Below are positions 6,583-10,450 of a stretch of 10,450 nucleotides of DNA, in pieces. The translations under genes and the position numbers were made by a program. The DNA is from Bacteroidales bacterium UBA2939 (GTDB taxonomy: Bacteria > Bacteroidota > Bacteroidia > Bacteroidales > P3): positions 84,810-95,259 of the forward strand of contig DECD01000022.1 of NCBI GenBank assembly GCA_002349055.1. Reading direction: 5' to 3'. The notes beneath the pieces are model-generated. The model saw only the letters and a program-made list of their open reading frames with translations, had not been told where the DNA came from and did no database searches. Position 1 is the stretch's first letter. Every line of letters starts with the position of its first letter.

Positions 6583-7554
6583 TCATTGATTGTTTTTTCT
6601 GTATTCATGGAACTCTTTTATCGCCACCTCGATAGGGGTTTCCTTCATACCCAGCTCACTGATGGCGCAACGGTTAGTGTAATTTTCCCGCACCAGCAAC
6701 TGTCTGATGTTGCTTGTCGACACCTGCGTCTTCACATCCATCCGCCGCAACACATCCCCTACCCTGCCAGCCGCCAACAGCAGCCAGTCGGGCACCTCTA
6801 TCACCTTCTGCCTATAACCGCATACCTGAGCCTGCATCTCATACAATTCTTTGATGGTCAAGCAGGCATGAGCGTTCACTGCAATATACCGCCGACCGTT
6901 CTCTCCCCGTGTCAGGGCGTGGACGATGGCCTGCGCCACGTCGCCCACATGTACAAAAGCCTTGCCGCCACGCGGGGCGAACATCAGCGGTTTGCGGTAA
7001 GCCGCCAACAGCATACGTCCCGACGAGGGCTTCACGTCCCACGGTCCCAGCATGAAACCGGGGTTGACCACCACCACGTGACGGTCCTTCGTGGAAGCCT
7101 TGAGGACAGCCTGCTCGCCTCCGAACTTACTGTCGGCATAGAAATTTCCTTTGAAAGGTTTTACCATCGGGAAGGACTCGTCGGCCGGTTTGTCGGCCGT
7201 GCCAAAGCCGATGGTGTTCACCGTCGAGGTATGCACCAACGTCTTGATTCCTTGTTCATCCATCAGCCGAACCAGAAGTCGGCACACTCCGAGGTTCACC
7301 TGTAGAAAGTCCACGTAGCGCAGCGACATGTCGGTGCATCCTGCGCAGTTGACGATGGCGTCGCATCCTCGAGCCGCTTTCGATAGCACCTCATAATCTA
7401 GAATCGAGCCCTCGACCGTCTCCCAGCCGCCTTTTGGCAACTTGATGCCGTCGGCACGACGTACCACAGCCACCACTTGGTGACCCTCGGCCATCAGCCG
7501 CTGCAGCACATTATGCCCCAGCAGGCCCGTCGCTCCCAACAGCAATACTTTCAT
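6583..7554 (-). CDS. NAD(P)-dependent epimerase/dehydratase family protein (extended SDR)
   Basis: This 323-residue protein is an extended short-chain dehydrogenase/reductase. The N-terminal Rossmann motif GATGLLG (7-13) binds the dinucleotide. An acidic residue follows in the second-strand region (SILDYEVL, about 50-57), the typical NCAG segment lies at 69-72, and the catalytic YADSK (YxxxK: Y139, K143) is present with S110/T111 as the likely partner hydroxyl. The NPGFMLGP stretch at 164-171 is the usual substrate-loop start. The overall pattern resembles dihydroflavonol-4-reductase or 3-beta-hydroxysteroid-dehydrogenase-like SDRs, which in bacteria often act on sugars or lipids; the true substrate cannot be read from the sequence. 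There is no signal peptide, so it should be cytoplasmic. It starts 55 nt after the barrel gene, with AAAGGA about 13 nt before the ATG, and ends 1 nt before the lipoprotein gene, so it probably shares its transcript. Confidence 0.85.
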   Translation of the reverse strand: MKVLLLGATGLLGHNVLQRLMAEGHQVVAVVRRADGIKLPKGGWETVEGSILDYEVLSKAARGCDAIVNCAGCTDMSLRYVDFLQVNLGVCRLLVRLMDEQGIKTLVHTSTVNTIGFGTADKPADESFPMVKPFKGNFYADSKFGGEQAVLKASTKDRHVVVVNPGFMLGPWDVKPSSGRMLLAAYRKPLMFAPRGGKAFVHVGDVAQAIVHALTRGENGRRYIAVNAHACLTIKELYEMQAQVCGYRQKVIEVPDWLLLAAGRVGDVLRRMDVKTQVSTSNIRQLLVRENYTNRCAISELGMKETPIEVAIKEFHEYRKNNQ

Positions 7555-7609
7555 ACCCTTAATAACGTCCTTTGCCTTGTTTTATTGTCCCCTCCGAAAG
7601 AAAATGCTT

Positions 7610-9475
7610 TCAGAACTTGCAGCGAAGCTGGAGGTGCCAAGTCTGACGGACAGGTCCGGGGGTGGCAGCATTGTCGGAGCCTATGTGATCCTCGCCGGGG
7701 CGGTAGGCAAGAGTATATTTGAAGCTAAGGTTGAGCCAGCGTGAGAGGTCGCAGCGCAGCACTGCCGAGGTGCGCAGGCCGCGTCCTTGCAGCACAGGCA
7801 GACTGTAGGCATACTGGATATAATTCTCGCTGAGGTAGATGCGAGCATAGTAGCCGTTAATATCATGCCATGTAGCCTGCACGGCACCCTGCCAGCGACC
7901 CTGTTGGTAACGCACTTCCTGCGAGGCTGCCCAACCCTGTTGGTTGCCTGATTCCTCGGTGTTGAACCACGAGAAAATGACCCTCGTGGTGAAACGCCAT
8001 GGGCCGTTCGTGAAGCGGTACTGTCCCTGTAGCTGATGACGGAGGGTGTTCTCGATGACCTTGCCACTGGTGCCAGGGACATTGCGCTGCTGATGGCGAA
8101 GGGTGTAGCGCACCGTGGCCTCACCTCGGCGACCGACGGCATGCCCCAGCTGCAATTGCCATTTTGAACCCGTGGAGGGTGCATAGCATCCGTAACGGAT
8201 CTTGGGGAAACGGTGCACGTCGGCACTGAACAAGGCCGCAATACCCAGCGGCAGACGGAAGCGTCCGTCAAGGCTGACACCCTGCTCGTTGGCGGTGCGG
8301 CTACCGATGCTGTAGGCGGCCGAATGGAGATTGTGGTAGCGCGGGTCGAAATGACGTACCGCAAGGCCGATGCTGTTGTCGCCACCCATCGACAGGCGCA
8401 TGCCACCAATGCCCGCAAGATGACCTTCGGCATCGGTAGCCACCTCGCCGAAGAGCAGCAACCGTCTCACCTGCCACAACACGTCGACACCCAGCGCCCC
8501 GGCACGGTCGCCACGGAAATAGTCTTGATTATATACGTAGTCGCGCAAGCGCACGCTGTCGTCGAGGAACGATGCCGATGCCGTGAGTCCCAGCACGAGA
8601 TTGCCGTGACGAAACTCCAGATGGCCGCCACCCATCCACTCGTCGCCTGTACGCGACCCGAAGGCCGAGACACTAACCTCACGGCCAAGGCCGATGGTGG
8701 CCGCAAGACCCTCTTGCCACCCTTCCTCATAGAAAGTGCTGGCAGCCTTAATGCCACCGGCATAACGCACCGGAGAGTTGCCCATAATCGAAAACGGCTC
8801 GAAGCCCGTCCACAGAGTCACTCCCTGTCCGAATTGCACATTAAAGCGCCCCACGACAAGTTTCTCCAGCCGTCCGAAATCGCTCAACGTTAGGCTATAA
8901 TTATAGATATTGTCCTTCCCCCATGCCTCGGCAGGGTCCTTGTCGGCGCTGAATTGGAATGCCACATGGTTGTCGTAGTTGAAACGGTAGCAGAGCAGTC
9001 CACGCAGGTTGTCACCCTCATACTTGCCATTCTCGTAGCCCTTGGCCTGCTCGACGGTGCCACCCAGTCCCGTTACCAGCGTATGGCGACCTCGGCGGAA
9101 CATCTCAGCCAATCCCGGGAACGAATGTTCCTCGTAGGGTTCAACTTTCACCATCGGCGTAATCAGCGCTATCGTCAGACTGTCGAAACCCGGCACCATG
9201 GGAAGTTCCTTGAGACTAAGCAGTTGCCCGTAGAGCGTGATGTAGTTGCGCAGCGCTTTGACTTGAAAGGGCGACAAGAAAGGCAATGAAGCCACGGCGA
9301 CGGTATCGTTGAGGTTCTCTGGATTATCGGACAGCTGCAACAGAAGGTCGCTCAGTTCCGAGGCACTGGCGGTGGAACCATGCTCCTCGACCCATTGCTC
9401 GATGGCATCGTCGACCTGCGCCATTGTCGTCAGCGGCAGGGCAAACAGCAACAACACTATCAGCCGGCGGATCAT
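7610..9475 (-). CDS. Secreted helix-hairpin-helix protein with predicted outer-membrane beta-barrel
   Basis: This 621-residue protein starts with a Sec signal peptide (residues 1-19, likely cleaved after TMA before Q20). Residues about 38-112 resemble the paired helix-hairpin-helix (HhH) segment of a Bacteroidetes-specific exported family. Two HhH-like turns are visible: LPFLSPFQV near 64-72 and LPMVPGFDS near 91-99. In cytoplasmic proteins HhH binds DNA backbone, but here the usual Gly-rich hairpins are degenerate. From about 130 to the C-terminal Phe the sequence alternates hydrophobic and polar residues, with many Tyr, Trp and Gly, as in a large outer-membrane barrel. Family members are annotated only as helix-hairpin-helix domain proteins; no substrate is known to me. 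The start is fixed by the signal peptide and by the ATGA overlap with the rnc stop, which suggests translational coupling. DNA binding is an inference, not shown. Confidence 0.8.
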   Translation of the reverse strand: MIRRLIVLLLFALPLTTMAQVDDAIEQWVEEHGSTASASELSDLLLQLSDNPENLNDTVAVASLPFLSPFQVKALRNYITLYGQLLSLKELPMVPGFDSLTIALITPMVKVEPYEEHSFPGLAEMFRRGRHTLVTGLGGTVEQAKGYENGKYEGDNLRGLLCYRFNYDNHVAFQFSADKDPAEAWGKDNIYNYSLTLSDFGRLEKLVVGRFNVQFGQGVTLWTGFEPFSIMGNSPVRYAGGIKAASTFYEEGWQEGLAATIGLGREVSVSAFGSRTGDEWMGGGHLEFRHGNLVLGLTASASFLDDSVRLRDYVYNQDYFRGDRAGALGVDVLWQVRRLLLFGEVATDAEGHLAGIGGMRLSMGGDNSIGLAVRHFDPRYHNLHSAAYSIGSRTANEQGVSLDGRFRLPLGIAALFSADVHRFPKIRYGCYAPSTGSKWQLQLGHAVGRRGEATVRYTLRHQQRNVPGTSGKVIENTLRHQLQGQYRFTNGPWRFTTRVIFSWFNTEESGNQQGWAASQEVRYQQGRWQGAVQATWHDINGYYARIYLSENYIQYAYSLPVLQGRGLRTSAVLRCDLSRWLNLSFKYTLAYRPGEDHIGSDNAATPGPVRQTWHLQLRCKF

Positions 9476-10197
9476 TTTGCAATCACGCCCTTGGAAAGAA
9501 GGTCTTTGTAGGTCTTTTCGGCGGCCGCCTGTTCGGAAGCCTTGATGGAAAAGTCGATGGCCGACTGCTGGGCCTCGCCGTCGATACTCACACGGCTCTC
9601 GTACTGCCGCCGTCCACCGTGGCCCTGCATTGTACGCACAACCTCGAACGTAATCTTCTTGTGATTCTTCTGTCCCCAGTCGATGAGCTTACTCTTGAAA
9701 TTCCAGTCCATCGAGGACATCGAATCAACATCGAGGTGGACGCGCAGGATGCGGTCGACCAGAATGCAGCGGACAAACATATAGCCCTTGTCGATGTACA
9801 TGGCACCAACCATGGCCTCGAAAGCATCGCCTCCGATGGATTTGAAACCGCCCGACTGGTCGTGCTGATACTCAATAAGGTCAAAGAGTCCTATCTTCTT
9901 GGAGAGCTGGTTGAGGCTGGCACGGCTCACAATCTTCGAGCGCAACTCGGTGAGGAACCCCTCGCCCTGGTAAGGATATTTCTTGTAGAGAAACTCGGCC
10001 ACTACCGCGCCCAGTACAGCATCGCCGAGGTATTCTAGACGCTCGTTGTTGATGCGGTGACCATTGTGTACCGACGACGACGAGCGATGGGTCAGCGCAA
10101 CACGATACAATTCCGTGTGACGCGGGACATAGCCCAAAATGTTTTTAAAGAAACTGTTGAATTCCTTACTCTCTTTATTCTTCCGGAAGAGCAGCAT
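9472..10197 (-). CDS. rnc: Ribonuclease III
   Basis: This 241-residue protein is an RNase III, the endonuclease that cuts double-stranded RNA during rRNA maturation and mRNA turnover. The N-terminal nuclease domain (about residues 15-155) carries the signature ERLEYLGDAVL at 52-62. A second metal-binding block, GDAFEAMVGA, lies at 123-132. By family alignment the four catalytic acidic residues are E55, D59, D124 and E127, and all are present. A double-stranded-RNA-binding domain fills about 164-235 and ends with the typical ASEQAAAEKTYKDLL helix. I chose the ATG at 10197 because the open frame runs on upstream to 10404 only through the fabF coding region, and that extension (rich in Ser/Arg/Thr) looks like frame-shadow sequence. 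From 10197 the gene starts 4 nt after fabF and has the usual family length. Its TGA stop overlaps the next ATG, as ATGA. Confidence 0.95.
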   Translation of the reverse strand: MLLFRKNKESKEFNSFFKNILGYVPRHTELYRVALTHRSSSSVHNGHRINNERLEYLGDAVLGAVVAEFLYKKYPYQGEGFLTELRSKIVSRASLNQLSKKIGLFDLIEYQHDQSGGFKSIGGDAFEAMVGAMYIDKGYMFVRCILVDRILRVHLDVDSMSSMDWNFKSKLIDWGQKNHKKITFEVVRTMQGHGGRRQYESRVSIDGEAQQSAIDFSIKASEQAAAEKTYKDLLSKGVIAK

Positions 10198-10201
10198 AGT
10201 C

Positions 10202-10450
10202 TCAATACTTTCTGAAGGCAAGGCAGACATTGTGACCGCCAAAGCCGAAAGCATTGCTGATGGCGAAGTTGACCTCGCGTTTCTTTGCCTTGTTGAATGT
10301 AAAATCGAGAGCCGGAATCTGTGGATCGTCCGTGAAGTGGTTGATTGTCGGAGGGACGATGCCGTTCTTAATGGTAAGGATGGTGGCGATGGCCTCGACA
10401 GCACCGGCGGCTCCCAGCAGGTGGCCGGTCATCGACTTGGTCGAGTTGAT
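10202..10450 (-). CDS. fabF: 3-oxoacyl-ACP synthase II (FabF), C-terminal fragment
   Basis: This is the last 82 residues of a beta-ketoacyl-ACP synthase; the 5' part lies beyond the window edge. The enzyme condenses malonyl-ACP with acyl-ACP in cytoplasmic type II fatty-acid elongation. The fragment opens with STKSMTGHLLGAAG, the conserved block that carries the active-site lysine and the second catalytic histidine of this family. It ends with NAFGFGGHN, the conserved glycine-rich loop near the C-terminus. The reading frame is intact to its TGA stop. The catalytic cysteine and first histidine cannot be checked because they lie outside. The rnc start codon follows 4 nt after the stop, and fabF-rnc is a pairing I know from Bacteroidetes genomes. 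FabB is possible in principle, but the motif wording and the rnc neighbour favour FabF. Confidence 0.93.
   Translation of the reverse strand: MNSTKSMTGHLLGAAGAVEAIATILTIKNGIVPPTINHFTDDPQIPALDFTFNKAKKREVNFAISNAFGFGGHNVCLAFRKY

Noticed and set aside
6582..6608. DUF4837 lipoprotein starting at 6608
   Set aside because: This would place nine polar residues before a clean MKK lipoprotein signal and overlap the SDR gene by 26 nt. The start at 6581 is simpler.
10198..10404. Longer RNase III with a 69-residue N-terminal extension starting at 10404
   Set aside because: The extension lies wholly within fabF in another frame and reads as low-quality Ser/Arg/Thr-rich sequence. The ATG at 10197 gives a normal-length RNase III.

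Overview
The window comes from a Bacteroidota chromosome, most likely order Bacteroidales. Three things point there. The gene set fits: fabF-rnc, a DUF4837 lipoprotein, a DUF6089/PorG-like barrel, uppS, bamA and two ompH/skp genes. Ribosome-binding sites are A-rich or absent. By eye the GC content is moderate, with AT-rich gaps. The family names are my recognition from protein sequence; no search was run.

Every convincing gene is on the minus strand, so transcription runs from high to low coordinates. In that order they are: the 3' end of fabF (10450-10202), rnc (10197-9472), a secreted helix-hairpin-helix plus beta-barrel protein (9475-7610), an extended SDR oxidoreductase (7554-6583), a DUF4837 lipoprotein (6581-5583), a DUF6089/PorG-like outer-membrane protein (5573-4683), uppS (4669-3935), bamA (3845-1314), and two ompH/skp chaperone genes (1310-669 and 650-138). 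A GC-rich hairpin with a T-run on the minus strand (112-73) closes the run. Beyond it, positions 1-52 hold a small non-coding array with an 11-bp period that is cut by the window edge.

Most junctions are tight: an ATGA overlap at rnc/barrel, then gaps of 1, 9, 13, 3 and 18 nt. Larger gaps occur only before the SDR gene (55 nt) and before bamA (89 nt, very AT-rich). The window therefore reads as one long transcription unit, or two to three units end to end. Its theme is envelope building: FabF makes fatty acids, UppS makes the undecaprenyl carrier lipid, the OmpH/Skp chaperones carry outer-membrane proteins across the periplasm, BamA inserts them, and two predicted outer-membrane barrels and a lipoprotein are likely clients.

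I see no mobile element, CRISPR array, tRNA, rRNA or defence system. The points most worth a second look are the secreted HhH-barrel protein coupled to rnc, the PorG-like gene in the uppS-bamA-ompH block, the 11-bp-period repeat, and the charged tail on the first OmpH.
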